64,000 nt of DNA from Bryobacteraceae bacterium (GTDB lineage Bacteria > Acidobacteriota > Terriglobia > Bryobacterales > Bryobacteraceae), in NCBI GenBank assembly GCA_026002875.1, contig BPGE01000001.1, positions 4,588,001 through 4,652,000 on the forward strand, in the 5' to 3' direction. The translations under genes and the position numbers were made by a program. The notes beneath the pieces were generated by a model. It did not search any database. It was not told the DNA's origin and was given only the letters and a program-made list of their open reading frames with translations. Below, piece by piece: positions 17,527 to 27,326 of the stretch (position 1 is the stretch's first letter; the number at the start of each line of letters is the position of its first letter).

Positions 17527-18441
17527 ATGGCCCGCATTCTCGACGGAAAGGCCGTTCAGCAGCAGATCCTCGATGAACTGAAGCCCCGAATCGCCGCTCT
17601 TGCCGCCTGCCGCCGTCCGCCGGGGCTCGTCGCCATCCTCGTCGGCGAAAACCCGGCCAGCCAGCTCTACGTCTCGAGCAAAGTGAAGACCTGCCGCGAA
17701 CTCGGCATGCACAGCGAGGAGCTGCGCCTGCCGGACTCGATCACTACGGAAGAACTGCTCGGCCACATCGAACACTTCAACCAGCGTGTCGACATCGACG
17801 GCATCCTCGTCCAGATGCCTCTGCCGAAGCACGTGGACTCGCGCGCCGTGCTCCTCGCCATCCGCCCCGAGAAAGACGTCGACGGCTTCCACCCGTTCAA
17901 CGTCGGCCAGCTCGTCGCCAACGCGCCCGCTCCGCGCGCCTGTACGCCGGCGGGAGTCATGGAGCTGCTCAGGCGCTCGGAAATCCCCATCGTCGGCGCG
18001 GAAGCCGTCATCGTCGGCCGTTCCGACATCGTGGGCAAGCCGATGGCCTTCATGCTTCTTCACGCCCACGCCACCGTCACCATCTGCCACTCGAAAACGC
18101 GCGATCTGCCCGCAGTCTGCCGCCGCGCCGACATCCTCATCGCCGCCATGGGCAAGCCCGCTTTCATTACCGCGGAATTCATCCGTCCCGGCGCCGTGGT
18201 CGTCGACGTCGGCATCAATCGCATCACGGACCGCGCCGAAGCGGAACGCATCGCCCGCGGCGCGCCCGCCAAGCTCGCTGCGTTCGAAAAAAACGGCAGC
18301 GTTCTCGTCGGCGACGTCCACCCCGGCGACGTGGCCGCCCTGGCCGAAGCCTACACTCCCGTCCCCGGCGGAGTCGGTCCGCTCACTATCGCCATGCTGA
18401 TGGCGAATACGGTCGAGTGCGCCGAGCGCCGCCTCCTCTGA
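17527..18441 (+). CDS. folD: bifunctional methylene-THF dehydrogenase/cyclohydrolase
   Basis: Interconverts methylene-, methenyl- and 10-formyl-tetrahydrofolate with NADP. The length of 304 is slightly longer than usual (about 285-300). Motifs are in family order: YVSSKVKTCRELGM (contains the cyclohydrolase lysine), GILVQMPLPKH, PEKDVDGFHPFNVG, VIVGRSDIVGKPMAFMLL (NADP loop), ADILIAAMGKPAFI and TPVPGGVGPLTIAMLM. The start at ATG 17527 gives MARILDGKAV, the expected N-terminus, though no SD is seen. A possible -10 (TATCGT 17512-17517) lies just upstream. coaE follows after 4 nt. Confidence 0.96.
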   Translation: MARILDGKAVQQQILDELKPRIAALAACRRPPGLVAILVGENPASQLYVSSKVKTCRELGMHSEELRLPDSITTEELLGHIEHFNQRVDIDGILVQMPLPKHVDSRAVLLAIRPEKDVDGFHPFNVGQLVANAPAPRACTPAGVMELLRRSEIPIVGAEAVIVGRSDIVGKPMAFMLLHAHATVTICHSKTRDLPAVCRRADILIAAMGKPAFITAEFIRPGAVVVDVGINRITDRAEAERIARGAPAKLAAFEKNGSVLVGDVHPGDVAALAEAYTPVPGGVGPLTIAMLMANTVECAERRLL

Positions 18442-18445
18442 AGCC

Positions 18446-19051
18446 ATGCTGCGCGTCGGCCTCACGGGCGGTCTCGCCTCCGGCAAAAGCTTCGTCGGCG
18501 AAGCGCTCGCCTCGCTCGGCTGCCATCTGCTCAAGGCCGACGAGCTCGGCCACCAGCTGCTCCAGCCCGGAACTCAGGTCTACGAAAAAGTGGTCGAGGC
18601 CTTCGGCCCCGGCATCCTCGACTCCGAAGGCCGCATCGTCCGCCGCGCCCTGGCCGCTCTCGTCTTCGAGAACCCTGAAAAACTCGCGCTGTTGAATTCC
18701 CTCGTCCATCCGGCCGTCATTGAAGAAGAGGAGCGCTGGATGCAGCGGATCGCGGCGTCCGATCCGCATGGCATCGCCATTGTCGAGGCCGCTATATTGA
18801 TAGAGACTGGAAGCTACAAGCGGTTCGACAAAATTATCCTCGCCGTCTGCTCCGACGAGCAGCAGATTGCGCGGGCAATGAAGCGTGATGGGCTCACGCG
18901 CGAGGAGGCGCTGGCTCGCCTCCAGCGCCAGATGCCCCTTGATGAAAAGCGCAAATTCGCCGACTTCATCATCGATACGTCCGGCGAAAAGGAAAAAACC
19001 CTTGCGCAGGTCAGGCGCCTGCACGAAGATCTGCGGAGACTGGCTTCATGA
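18446..19051 (+). CDS. coaE: dephospho-CoA kinase
   Basis: Last step of coenzyme A synthesis: phosphorylates the 3'-OH of dephospho-CoA with ATP. The 201-residue length is normal. The P-loop is GLTGGLASGKS (about 6-16), followed by ADELGHQLL with the conserved Asp, LVHPAVIEEEERWM and AAILIETGSYKRFDKIILAV. It follows folD after 4 nt and overlaps the next gene by 4 nt, so folD-coaE-htrA-DUF1080 read as one operon. Confidence 0.95.
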   Translation: MLRVGLTGGLASGKSFVGEALASLGCHLLKADELGHQLLQPGTQVYEKVVEAFGPGILDSEGRIVRRALAALVFENPEKLALLNSLVHPAVIEEEERWMQRIAASDPHGIAIVEAAILIETGSYKRFDKIILAVCSDEQQIARAMKRDGLTREEALARLQRQMPLDEKRKFADFIIDTSGEKEKTLAQVRRLHEDLRRLAS

Positions 19052-20193
19052 AACCGAGAATCCTTCTTCTGGCCGCCCTCTTCCTCGGCGGCTTCTTCCT
19101 CGGCATGGCGGTGCTGAAGCGCGGCGGTGCGCCCGCCCGCTTCATCAGCAATGCGTCGGCCCCCCTCTGGTCCGGCCCGTCCGTGGCGCAGGGCGCGGGC
19201 CTCGGCCAGGACGAGCTCAACAACATCGACATCTACAAGCGAGCCCACGAGGCCACCGTCAACATTACTTCCACCGTCTACCGCCAGAACTGGTTCCTCG
19301 AAATCTACCCTTCCCGCGAATCCGGCTCCGGCTTCTTCATTGACAACCAGGGCCGCATCCTCACGAACAACCACGTCGTCAGCGGCCGCGCGCCCGAAAT
19401 CATGGTCACGCTCTTCGACGGCCGCAAATACCGCGCCAGCGTGCTCTACCGCGACCCGGCCAACGACCTCGCCCTGCTGAAAATCGAGCCCCGCGGCCAG
19501 CTCAAGTTCCTTCCCCTCGGCGACAGCGACGCGCTGCAGGTCGGCCAGAAGGTTCTCGCCATCGGCAACCCCTTCGGCCTCCAGGGAACTCTCACGACAG
19601 GCATCGTCTCCTCCCTCGGCCGCGACATCGCCGACGAGTCCGGCCGCGAACTGCAGGGCATGATTCAGACCGACGCCGCCATCAACCCCGGCAACTCCGG
19701 CGGTCCGCTCCTCGACTCCAGCGGCAACGTCATCGGCATCAACACGGCCATCTACGGCCCCGGCGCCAACATCGGCATCGGCTTCGCCATGCCCATCAAC
19801 CGCGCCAAAACGATGATCGAGGACTATCAGGCCAACCGCCGCTACGGCCGTCCGCGCCTCGGCGTCGATGTCATCTACGTCCGCGGCGATCTTGCCGAAG
19901 AACTCGGCCTGCCCGCCGAAGGCGGCCTGCTGATCCAGAATGTCGCCCCGGGCTCCGCGGCGGAAGCCGCCGGCCTGCGCGGGGCGCGCCGCGCCGTCGT
20001 CATCGCCAACTACCAGATCGGCATCGGCGGCGACCTCATCATGGCCATCGACGGCAAGCCAGTCGACCGCCTCGACGCGCTCTCCCGCGCCCTCGCCCGC
20101 AAGCGTCCCGGTGATAAAGTGGAACTCACGCTCTTCCGCAACGGCAAGCGCGTGAACGTCACCGTCACTCTCGGGGAGGCGCCTACGCTATGA
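19048..20193 (+). CDS. HtrA/DegP-type serine protease with one PDZ domain
   Basis: A 381-residue envelope protease anchored by an N-terminal hydrophobic segment (LLLAALFLGGFFLGMAVL). The trypsin-like catalytic triad is visible: His109 (LTNNHVVSG), Asp140 (PANDLALLKI) and Ser217 (NPGNSGGPLL). A single PDZ domain follows (LLIQNVAPGSAAEAAGLRGA, GDLIMAIDGKPVDRLDALS). The one-PDZ layout resembles DegS or MucD-like quality-control proteases. It probably degrades or senses misfolded periplasmic proteins. It overlaps coaE and the DUF1080 gene by 4 nt each. Confidence 0.92.
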   Translation: MKPRILLLAALFLGGFFLGMAVLKRGGAPARFISNASAPLWSGPSVAQGAGLGQDELNNIDIYKRAHEATVNITSTVYRQNWFLEIYPSRESGSGFFIDNQGRILTNNHVVSGRAPEIMVTLFDGRKYRASVLYRDPANDLALLKIEPRGQLKFLPLGDSDALQVGQKVLAIGNPFGLQGTLTTGIVSSLGRDIADESGRELQGMIQTDAAINPGNSGGPLLDSSGNVIGINTAIYGPGANIGIGFAMPINRAKTMIEDYQANRRYGRPRLGVDVIYVRGDLAEELGLPAEGGLLIQNVAPGSAAEAAGLRGARRAVVIANYQIGIGGDLIMAIDGKPVDRLDALSRALARKRPGDKVELTLFRNGKRVNVTVTLGEAPTL

Positions 20194-20819
20194 TCCGCAC
20201 GATGCTTCCGCTTCTTCTGGCCGCGGCCCTGCTGCCGGCGCAGGATGGCTTCCGCCCACTGTTCAACGGCAAAGATCTCTCCGGCTGGAAACACGTCGGT
20301 CCCGGCAGCTTCGTCGTCGAAGACGGCATGATGAAAACCGTCGGCGGCATGGGCCTGCTCTATTACGAGAAGGAAAAGTTCGGCAACTGCATTGTGCGCG
20401 TCGTTTACAAAACCGCCTCGGACCACGCCAACTCGGGCGTCGTCATCCGCCTGCCCGAGCCGCCGCCCGATCCCTGGTACGGCGTCCACAACGGCTACGA
20501 AGTGCAGATCGACGCCGGCGGCGACGAGTGGCACTCCACCGGCGCCATCTACTCCATTTCCAAAGTCACTTCGCGCCAGCAGAAGCCGAAAGGCGAATGG
20601 AACACGATGGAGATCGAGCTGCGCGGTCCGGTCACCCGCATCACGCTCAATGGCGTGCTCGTCAATGAATACCGCGAAGGCGCCCCCGTCCCGCCGCGCA
20701 AAATGTGGTACGAACCGGTCCGCGGCCCCCGTCCCGACTCCGGCTATATCGGCCTCCAGAACCACGACCCCAATTCCACGGTCTATTTCCGCGAGATCTC
20801 GGTCAAGCCGCTTCCCTGA
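20190..20819 (+). CDS. secreted DUF1080 (3-keto-disaccharide hydrolase-like) protein
   Basis: A 209-residue exported protein with signal MIRTMLPLLLAAALLPAQ. The DUF1080 concanavalin-like fold is marked by FRPLFNGKDLSGWKHVGPGS, NSGVVIRLPEPP, YEVQID, KGEWNTMEIELRGP and GYIGLQNHDPNSTVYFREI. Some members hydrolyse 3-keto-glycosides; many have no assigned role. Such genes are abundant in Planctomycetota and Solibacter-like acidobacteria. It is the last gene of the folD operon. Confidence 0.85.
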   Translation: MIRTMLPLLLAAALLPAQDGFRPLFNGKDLSGWKHVGPGSFVVEDGMMKTVGGMGLLYYEKEKFGNCIVRVVYKTASDHANSGVVIRLPEPPPDPWYGVHNGYEVQIDAGGDEWHSTGAIYSISKVTSRQQKPKGEWNTMEIELRGPVTRITLNGVLVNEYREGAPVPPRKMWYEPVRGPRPDSGYIGLQNHDPNSTVYFREISVKPLP

Positions 20820-20845
20820 CGCGGACTGCGCGCCGCATCACCGCA

Positions 20846-21484
20846 GTGCCTGAATCGCAACGCCCCCGCGACAGTCAGAAAACCCGCCGGGCCATCCTCG
20901 ACGCCGCCGCCCGGCTGCTGGCCCGCGACGGGTTTCAGCGTTTCGGCATCTCCGCTGTCGCCCGGGAAGCCGGCGTGGACAAGGTTCTCATCTACCGCTA
21001 TTTCGGCGGCGCCGAGGAACTCCTCCGCGCTCTCGCTTCGGAAGGCGGTCTCTTCCCCGCTCTGGATCAGCTCCTGCCTGCCGCTCTGTCAGGCTCGCCC
21101 CGGGCGCTGGCCCGCCATGCGCTCCTCGAGTACGCCCGCTGGCTCCGCCGCCATCCTTACGCGCTGGCTCTGTTCCGTTGGGAGCTCCTCGAATCCAATC
21201 ACCTCACGGCCGCCCTCGCCGCATGCCGCGAGGACTTCGCCCGCTCCCTGCTCGCCCGTCTTCCCGTCGATCCCTCGATCGACCTGCCCGCGTTGGCCGC
21301 CATTCTCGCCGCCGGCGTCACTCTCCTCGCCCTGCGGACCGGTTCCAGCAGCACGTTCTGCGATGTTCCTCTGGCGAGCGATGCCGACTGGCGCCGCATC
21401 GAAGACGCCCTGACGCTGCTCGTCGACTCGGTCTTGCCGGATCAGCTGGAATCCGCGGGCAGCCACGCCGCAGCGCAGAAGTAG
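20846..21484 (+). CDS. TetR family transcriptional regulator
   Basis: A 212-residue regulator from GTG 20846 (VPESQRPRDSQKTRRAILDA); further upstream the frame overlaps the DUF1080 gene and loses family features. The HTH is in FGISAVAREAGVDKVLIYRY, followed by FGGAEELLRAL. The C-terminal domain is helical and ligand-binding, with no recognisable effector site. The gene starts 26 nt after the DUF1080 gene and may be co-transcribed. Its target is unknown. Confidence 0.85.
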   Translation: MPESQRPRDSQKTRRAILDAAARLLARDGFQRFGISAVAREAGVDKVLIYRYFGGAEELLRALASEGGLFPALDQLLPAALSGSPRALARHALLEYARWLRRHPYALALFRWELLESNHLTAALAACREDFARSLLARLPVDPSIDLPALAAILAAGVTLLALRTGSSSTFCDVPLASDADWRRIEDALTLLVDSVLPDQLESAGSHAAAQK

Positions 21485-21505
21485 CCCCGCCGTCCGGACG
21501 CTGCA

Positions 21506-22333
21506 TTACTGCCCGCCCGTGCGGTAGCTGGCAGTCAGTTCATCGCCGGGCTGCGGCGTCGACACGCTGAGAAACGTCACCGTATTGCCGCTCAGCACAT
21601 AATCCACGTTCCGCTTCTGCAGAATGCCGTTGCGGTACAGGTGCAGGCTTGCCGCCGGCGACGGCGCCTGCGCGAGCAGAAACACCTGATTCACCCCGTT
21701 CACCGCTCCCTGCGGCGTTTCCATGTCCACAAAACCGATCGACGCCGCTGAGCCGCACGCGCCCACCGTGCCGTTGGCCCGCACGCAATCGTTCGGCCCG
21801 CCGCTCACTGCCGCCAGCTCGCCCATCGCGTCGATGAACGCGATGCGGCCCGGCGCGTAGGCCACGCTCTTCACCGGCCGCGCCGCCAGCGCCTCCGTCA
21901 GTCCCATCACGTCCGCGATCTGCACCACGCTTGGCGGCGGCGTCACGTTCGACCCCGGCGGCGACGGAATCCGGATGTCGGCCACGCGCACCGGCACGGC
22001 GCTCGGCGGCACGGCCCACAACTCCGTGAACTGCGTCCTGCCGTCGGCATTGAATTTCACGATGTAATACGCCGTTTCCCGGGCGTTGGTCGTCGGCACC
22101 AGCCGCACGCGCAACAGGCCCGCCGTGATTTGCACCGTCACCTGATTCGTCGGGATGTTGGATGCATCGGCCGCCGTGAAAGACCGCCAGCTGATCGTCG
22201 CCGACCCCGTGAACGGCGTCCCGTCAGCCTTGTACAACATGTCCTGAATCTGCGTCAGCGGCGGCGCTGCCATTGCCGCCCAACTCCATAACCACGCCGC
22301 CAACACCCGCCCTGCACGCTGCGCCGGTCGCAT
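21506..22333 (-). CDS. secreted protein of unknown function with a tail-fibre-like C-terminal motif
   Basis: 275 residues from ATG 22333, chosen because GGAGG lies 11 nt upstream and the product then begins with a signal peptide (AGRVLAAWLWSWAAMAAPPL). The N-terminal part (LYKADGTPFTGSATISWRSF) looks like a beta domain that describes an optional value. The C-terminal block, NGVNQVFLLAQAPSPAASLH then LYRNGILQKRNVDYVLSGNT, recalls a short beta module seen in phage tail and surface fibres. No enzyme motif was found. It stands alone, convergent with the TetR gene. Confidence 0.6.
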   Translation of the reverse strand: MRPAQRAGRVLAAWLWSWAAMAAPPLTQIQDMLYKADGTPFTGSATISWRSFTAADASNIPTNQVTVQITAGLLRVRLVPTTNARETAYYIVKFNADGRTQFTELWAVPPSAVPVRVADIRIPSPPGSNVTPPPSVVQIADVMGLTEALAARPVKSVAYAPGRIAFIDAMGELAAVSGGPNDCVRANGTVGACGSAASIGFVDMETPQGAVNGVNQVFLLAQAPSPAASLHLYRNGILQKRNVDYVLSGNTVTFLSVSTPQPGDELTASYRTGGQ

Positions 22334-22540
22334 CTGCTCGCCCACCTCCATGGTTCTCGCCGGACGATCTCCAGCCGGCGATACCATAACGCGCTCGCGG
22401 TCGGCGCAGTCCGCCTTTTTCTTCTCTATTTCCGGCCAAATGACTGCAAAATTGCCACTTGCCGGACACGGAATTTTTTGCGAACTGCTGTGACCGGCCT
22501 CCCGCGCGGGCGCAAATCCGCCCCTCCCTTCGCCTTGCGC

Positions 22541-22563
22541 GGCGCCGCCCGCCCGGCGGCGCC
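22541..22563 (-). terminator. GC hairpin after the propionate operon
   Basis: GGCGCCGCC (22541-22549) pairs perfectly with GGCGGCGCC (22555-22563) over a 5-nt loop, starting 24 bases beyond the CoA-transferase stop in the direction of transcription. There is no T-run, so it may be a factor-dependent end or an mRNA-stabilising structure. Confidence 0.4.
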
Positions 22564-22586
22564 CCGCGCCAGCTCTTCCGGGCGTT

Positions 22587-24089
22587 CTACCGGTATTCTT
22601 CCCAGTTGATGTTCCGCATGTCCCCGTGCCGCAGGAACGCCCGGTGCATCGACAGCCCCAGCGACAGCGACAGCGGCTCGTGCCCTTCCTTCACCATCCG
22701 CAGATAGTCCCGCAGCTGCTCCCGGTAGTCTGGATGCGCGCACGTCTCGATGATCAGCCGCGCCCTCTCGTGCGGATCGCGCCCGCGCAGGTCGGCCACT
22801 CCATACTCGGTCGCCACCACCTGCACGGAGTGCTCGGAGTGATCCATGTGCGAGCACAGCGGCACGATCGTCGAGATCTTCCCGCCCTTCGCCGTCGACG
22901 GACACGAGAAGATCGACAGGTACGCGTTGCGCGTGAAGTCGCCCGAGCCCCCGATGCCGTTCATCATCGTCTTGCCCATCACGTGCGTCGAGTTCACGTT
23001 CCCGCCCAGGTCCACCTCGATCGCCGTGTTCATGCTGATGATGCCGAGCCGCCGCACGATCTCCGGGTGGTTCGTGATCTCCTGCGGCCGCATCAGAATC
23101 CTGTGGCGGAAAAAGTCCAGGTTCGACGTCACCTTCCGCATCGCCTCCGGCGACAGCGTCAGCGAACATGTCGAAGCGAACCGGCAGCGCCCGCTCTCCA
23201 GCAGCGGGATCACCGAGTCCTGCAACACCTCCGTGTACATCACGAAGTCCGGCACCTCAGGGTGCCGCCCCAGCGCGCCCAGCACCGCGTTGGCGATGTT
23301 GCCCACGCCGGACTGCAGGGGCAGGAATGTCTTTGGAATCCTCCCGGCGCGCATCTCGCCCACCAGAAAATCCGCCACGTTCTGCCCGATCTTCTCCGTC
23401 ACCTCTGTCGGCGGCTCGAACGGCGAACTCTCGTCTTCCAGGTCCGTCAGCACCACTCCCGCGATCTTGGCCGGATCCACCACGCAGATCGGCGAGCCGA
23501 TCCGGTCTGCCGGGTCGTAGATCGGAATCTCCTGCCGCGTCGGCGGGTCCGCAGGCTCGAAGATGTCGTGCATGCCCAGCAGCGCTGGCGGATGCTTCGC
23601 GTTCAGCTCGATCAGCACTTTCTCCGCCAGCCGCAGGTACGTGTTCGTGGCGCCCACAGACGTTGACAGCACGACACCCCCGCCCGGCGTCAGGTCAGCC
23701 GCTTCCACCACCGCGAAATGAATCGGCCCCAGATATCCGTACCGTACGAACTGCGGCAGCAGCGACAGGTGCATGTCCACAAACCGCACCTGCCCCGTGT
23801 TGATCTGCTTGCGCAGCGTCGCGTTCGACATGTACGGCGTGCGGAAACTGATCGCCTCGGCCTCCGCCAGAGCCCCGTCCAGGCTCGGCCCCGTCGACGC
23901 GCCCGTCAGCACGCCCACCTTGAACGGCCGCCCCGCGGCGTGTTCGCGCTTCGCTTTTTCCGCCAGCGCCCGCGGAATCGCCTTCGCCGCGCCTGCCGGC
24001 GTGAATCCGCTGAATCCGATCGTCGCGCCATGCGGAATCATCTCCGCGGCTTCTTCCGCGGTGAGGATGGGAAAGGGAAAAGAGGGCAT
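22587..24089 (-). CDS. acetyl-CoA hydrolase/transferase family CoA-transferase (succinate type)
   Basis: 500 residues, family length. It moves CoA between acyl-CoA and carboxylates. Visible blocks: ATIGFSGFTPAGAAKAIPRA, VLTGASTGPSLDGALAEAEA, LQSGVGNIANAVLGALGRHP and VMYTEVLQDSVIPLLESG. Glu287 matches the catalytic glutamate of AarC-type enzymes. Also seen: NSTHVMGKTMMNGIGGSGDF and GVADLRGRDPHERARLII near the C-terminus. As the last gene of the methylmalonyl-CoA operon, the likely reaction is propionyl-CoA + succinate to propionate + succinyl-CoA, which would close the cycle without ATP. Acetate or other acids cannot be excluded. GGAG precedes the ATG by 10 nt and lies inside the meaB 3' end. 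Confidence 0.9.
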   Translation of the reverse strand: MPSFPFPILTAEEAAEMIPHGATIGFSGFTPAGAAKAIPRALAEKAKREHAAGRPFKVGVLTGASTGPSLDGALAEAEAISFRTPYMSNATLRKQINTGQVRFVDMHLSLLPQFVRYGYLGPIHFAVVEAADLTPGGGVVLSTSVGATNTYLRLAEKVLIELNAKHPPALLGMHDIFEPADPPTRQEIPIYDPADRIGSPICVVDPAKIAGVVLTDLEDESSPFEPPTEVTEKIGQNVADFLVGEMRAGRIPKTFLPLQSGVGNIANAVLGALGRHPEVPDFVMYTEVLQDSVIPLLESGRCRFASTCSLTLSPEAMRKVTSNLDFFRHRILMRPQEITNHPEIVRRLGIISMNTAIEVDLGGNVNSTHVMGKTMMNGIGGSGDFTRNAYLSIFSCPSTAKGGKISTIVPLCSHMDHSEHSVQVVATEYGVADLRGRDPHERARLIIETCAHPDYREQLRDYLRMVKEGHEPLSLSLGLSMHRAFLRHGDMRNINWEEYR

Positions 24090-24095
24090 GGAAGA

Positions 24096-25133
24096 TTACT
24101 CCTTCGATGAACCGAAAAGACTCAGCAGCTGCCGCGCCGCCGCAAAACTGCTGATGTGGCCGCGCCGGACTTCTTCGCGCAGCACCGGCAGCCGCGCCGC
24201 CACCCGCGGATCGCGCTCGAACATCTCCATCAGGCCGTCGTGCACCAGCTCCTGCATCCAGTCCAGCGCCTGCTGCCGCCGCCGCTCGAGAAAATAGCCG
24301 TTCGCTTTCGTCAGCGCGCGGTGCTCCAGCACCAGCTCCCACAGAGCCCGGATGTTCTCCCCGGTCAGCGCCGAACACGTCAGCGCACGAGGCGTCCATC
24401 CGCCCGGCGCCGGCGGAAACAGATGCAGCGCCGCCGCATACTCCGCCCGCGCCTGCTCCGCCCGCGGCCGGTTGTCTCCGTCGGCCTTGTTGATGGCGAT
24501 CGCGTCCACCATCTCCATGATGCCCCTCTTGATCCCCTGCAGTTCGTCCCCCGCTCCCGGCACCAGCACCAGCAGGAAAAAGTCCGTCATCGACCGCACG
24601 GCCGTCTCCGACTGCCCCACCCCCACCGTCTCCACCAGAATGTTGCGGAAACCCGCCGCCTCGCACAGCAGCATCGTCTCGCGCGTCCGCCGCGCCACGC
24701 CCCCCAGATGCCCGCGCGACGGCGAAGGCCGGATGAACGCCATCGGATGCTGCGACAGCCGCTCCATCCGCGTCTTGTCGCCAAGGATCGAGCCGCCCGA
24801 CAGCGGGCTCGACGGATCCACCGACAGCACCGCCGTCTTCTCGTCCCGCTCTTCCACCAGATGCATGCCCAGCGCGTCGATCAGCGTCGACTTGCCCGCC
24901 CCGGGCACGCCCGTGATCCCCACCCGCCGCGAGTTGCCCGTCCGCGGCAGCACCGCCTCCAGGATCTCCTGCGCCAGGTCCATGTCCGCCGCCAGCTCGG
25001 ACTCGATCACCGTGATCGCCCGCGCCAGCATCACCCGGTCGCCTGCCAGAATCCCGTCGATGTAGGCCTGCGGCGGAAGGCGCCTCCGCCGAGGCGCCGT
25101 CGCCGGTCCAGACTGCGAGACGATGTGATCCAT
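24096..25133 (-). CDS. meaB: methylmalonyl-CoA mutase-associated GTPase MeaB
   Basis: G-protein chaperone that loads and protects the B12 cofactor of methylmalonyl-CoA mutase. The P-loop is GITGVPGAGKSTLIDALG, followed by VLSVDPSSPLSGGSILGDKT and RMERLSQHPMAFIRPSPSRG (MeaB signature), VETVGVGQSE and INKADGDN (the NKxD base-recognition motif). 345 residues from ATG 25133; an in-frame TTG at 25163 would add 10. It lies between the mutase large subunit and the CoA-transferase, as expected for its job. Confidence 0.94.
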   Translation of the reverse strand: MDHIVSQSGPATAPRRRRLPPQAYIDGILAGDRVMLARAITVIESELAADMDLAQEILEAVLPRTGNSRRVGITGVPGAGKSTLIDALGMHLVEERDEKTAVLSVDPSSPLSGGSILGDKTRMERLSQHPMAFIRPSPSRGHLGGVARRTRETMLLCEAAGFRNILVETVGVGQSETAVRSMTDFFLLVLVPGAGDELQGIKRGIMEMVDAIAINKADGDNRPRAEQARAEYAAALHLFPPAPGGWTPRALTCSALTGENIRALWELVLEHRALTKANGYFLERRRQQALDWMQELVHDGLMEMFERDPRVAARLPVLREEVRRGHISSFAAARQLLSLFGSSKE

Positions 25134-25197
25134 TCCGGGGGCGGCCCCGTTCCTGTCAGTCAAAGAAAAGTCTGTCAGATCCCTGGCGGCGCGGGCT

Positions 25198-27321
25198 TCA
25201 CGCCGCCAGCGCCGCCAGCACCTTCTGCGCGCACACCGGGATCACCGTGCCCGGCCCGAACACATCAATCGCTCCGGCCTTGCGCAGCTCATCGTAGTCC
25301 TGCGGCGGAATCACGCCGCCCACGAAGACCACGATGTCCTCCCGGCCCAGCTTCCTCAGCTCTTCGATCAGCTCCGGCACCAGCGTCTTGTGCCCGCCGG
25401 CCAGCGACGACACGCCTACCGCGTGCACATCGTTCTCCACCGCCATCCGCGCCACTTCCTTCGGCGTCGCGAACAGCGGCCCGACGTCCACGTCGAACCC
25501 GATATCGGCGAATGCCGTCGCCACCACCTTCGCCCCGCGGTCGTGCCCGTCCTGCCCCATCTTGGCGATCAGGATGCGCGGCCTCCGCCCTTCCGCACGC
25601 GCGAAGTCTTCCACCATCTGCTTCGCCTTCTGGAACTCCGGATCCGACAGCGCCTCGGTCGAATACACCCCGGAAATCGTCCGGCTGACCGGTTGGTACC
25701 GCCCGTACACTTTCTCGAGCGCGTACGAGATCTCGCCCAGCGTCGCGCGCGCCCGCGCCGCCTGCACGCTGAGATCGAGCAGGTTGCCCTCGCCCGTCTC
25801 CGCGCACCGCGTCAGCGCCTCCAGCGCCTGCCGCACCGCCGTCTCATCGCGCCGCGCCTTCACCTCCCGGATCCGCCGGATCTGTTTCTCGCGCACCGCG
25901 CGGTTGTCCACCTCGAGCACCTGGATCGGTTCGTCCTGCTCGTAGCGGTAGCGGTTGACGCCCACGATCACTTCCTTGCCGGAGTCGATCCGCGCCTGCC
26001 GCCGCGCCGCGGCTTCTTCAATGCGCATCTTCGGCAGCCCGGTCTCGATCGCCTTCGCCATGCCGCCCAGCGCTTCCACCTCCTGGATCAGCGCCCACGC
26101 CTTGTGCATCAGCTCGTGCGTCAGGCTCTCGACATAGTAGCTGCCGCCCCACGGATCCACAACGCGGCAGATGCCCGTCTCTTCCTGCAGATAGATCTGC
26201 GTGTTGCGCGCGATCCGCGCGCTGAAGTCCGTCGGCAGCGCCAGCGCCTCGTCCAGCGCGTTCGTGTGGAGCGACTGCGTATGACCCATCGCCGCCGCCA
26301 TCGCCTCGATGCAGGTGCGGATCACGTTGTTGAACACGTCCTGCGCCGTCAGCGACCACCCGGAAGTCTGCGAGTGCGTGCGCAGCGCCATCGACTTCGG
26401 GTTCTTCGGCTGGAACTGCTTCACGATCTTCGCCCACAGCACGCGCGCCGCGCGCATCTTGGCGATCTCCATGAAGTGGTTCATCCCGACAGCCCAGAAG
26501 AACGACAGCCGCGGCGCGAAATCGTCGATCGACAGCCCCGCCTGGATGCCCGTCCGCAGATATTCGAGCCCGTCAGCCAGCGTGTAGGCCAGCTCCAGGT
26601 CCGCTGTCGCTCCCGCCTCCTGCATGTGGTAGCCGGAGATCGAAATGCAGTTGAATTTCGGCATCTTCTCCGCGCAGTAGCGGAAGATGTCGCCGATGAT
26701 CTTCATCGACGGTCCCGGCGGATAGATGTACGTGTTGCGGACCATGAACTCCTTGAGAATGTCGTTCTGGATCGTGCCGCTCAGCTTCTCCGGGCCCACG
26801 CCCTGCTCTTCAGCCGCCACGATGTAGAACGCCATCACCGGCAGCACCGCGCCGTTCATCGTCATCGACACCGACATCTCGTCCAGCGGAATCTGGTCGA
26901 AGAGGATCTTCATGTCCTCCACCGTGTCGATCGCCACGCCCGCCTTGCCCACGTCGCCCGTCACGCGCTCGTGGTCGGAGTCGTAGCCGCGGTGCGTCGC
27001 CAGGTCGAACGCCACCGAAAGGCCCTTCTGTCCGGCCGCCAGATTGCGCCGGTAGAACGCATTCGACTCTTCCGCTGTCGAGAAGCCCGCGTACTGCCGG
27101 ATCGTCCACGGCCGCAGCACGTACATGGTCGAGTACGGCCCGCGCAGATACGGCGGCAGGCCCGCGGCGTAATCGAGATGCTCCAGCCGCTCAAGATCCG
27201 CGGCCGTGTAGCACGCCTTCACCGGGATCTGCTCGTTCGTCATCCAGCCTGCCGCTGCCGGGCACTCCATCGCGCCCGCGCTCTCCGGCATCCAGTCCAT
27301 CTTCGAGAAATCCGGACGCAT
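25198..27321 (-). CDS. mutB: methylmalonyl-CoA mutase, large (catalytic, B12-binding) subunit
   Basis: Interconverts succinyl-CoA and (R)-methylmalonyl-CoA with adenosylcobalamin. 707 residues from ATG 27321 (GGAGGATTGAAAGAG upstream); the frame is open for 15 more codons but they lack family sequence. TIM barrel features include [40 protein letters not shown] and [22 protein letters not shown]-terminal Rossmann domain carries the base-off B12 motif GQDGHDRG with the axial His593, then [20 protein letters not shown]. The small-subunit gene is 5 nt upstream. Confidence 0.97.
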   Translation of the reverse strand: MRPDFSKMDWMPESAGAMECPAAAGWMTNEQIPVKACYTAADLERLEHLDYAAGLPPYLRGPYSTMYVLRPWTIRQYAGFSTAEESNAFYRRNLAAGQKGLSVAFDLATHRGYDSDHERVTGDVGKAGVAIDTVEDMKILFDQIPLDEMSVSMTMNGAVLPVMAFYIVAAEEQGVGPEKLSGTIQNDILKEFMVRNTYIYPPGPSMKIIGDIFRYCAEKMPKFNCISISGYHMQEAGATADLELAYTLADGLEYLRTGIQAGLSIDDFAPRLSFFWAVGMNHFMEIAKMRAARVLWAKIVKQFQPKNPKSMALRTHSQTSGWSLTAQDVFNNVIRTCIEAMAAAMGHTQSLHTNALDEALALPTDFSARIARNTQIYLQEETGICRVVDPWGGSYYVESLTHELMHKAWALIQEVEALGGMAKAIETGLPKMRIEEAAARRQARIDSGKEVIVGVNRYRYEQDEPIQVLEVDNRAVREKQIRRIREVKARRDETAVRQALEALTRCAETGEGNLLDLSVQAARARATLGEISYALEKVYGRYQPVSRTISGVYSTEALSDPEFQKAKQMVEDFARAEGRRPRILIAKMGQDGHDRGAKVVATAFADIGFDVDVGPLFATPKEVARMAVENDVHAVGVSSLAGGHKTLVPELIEELRKLGREDIVVFVGGVIPPQDYDELRKAGAIDVFGPGTVIPVCAQKVLAALAA

Positions 27322-27326
27322 CTCTT

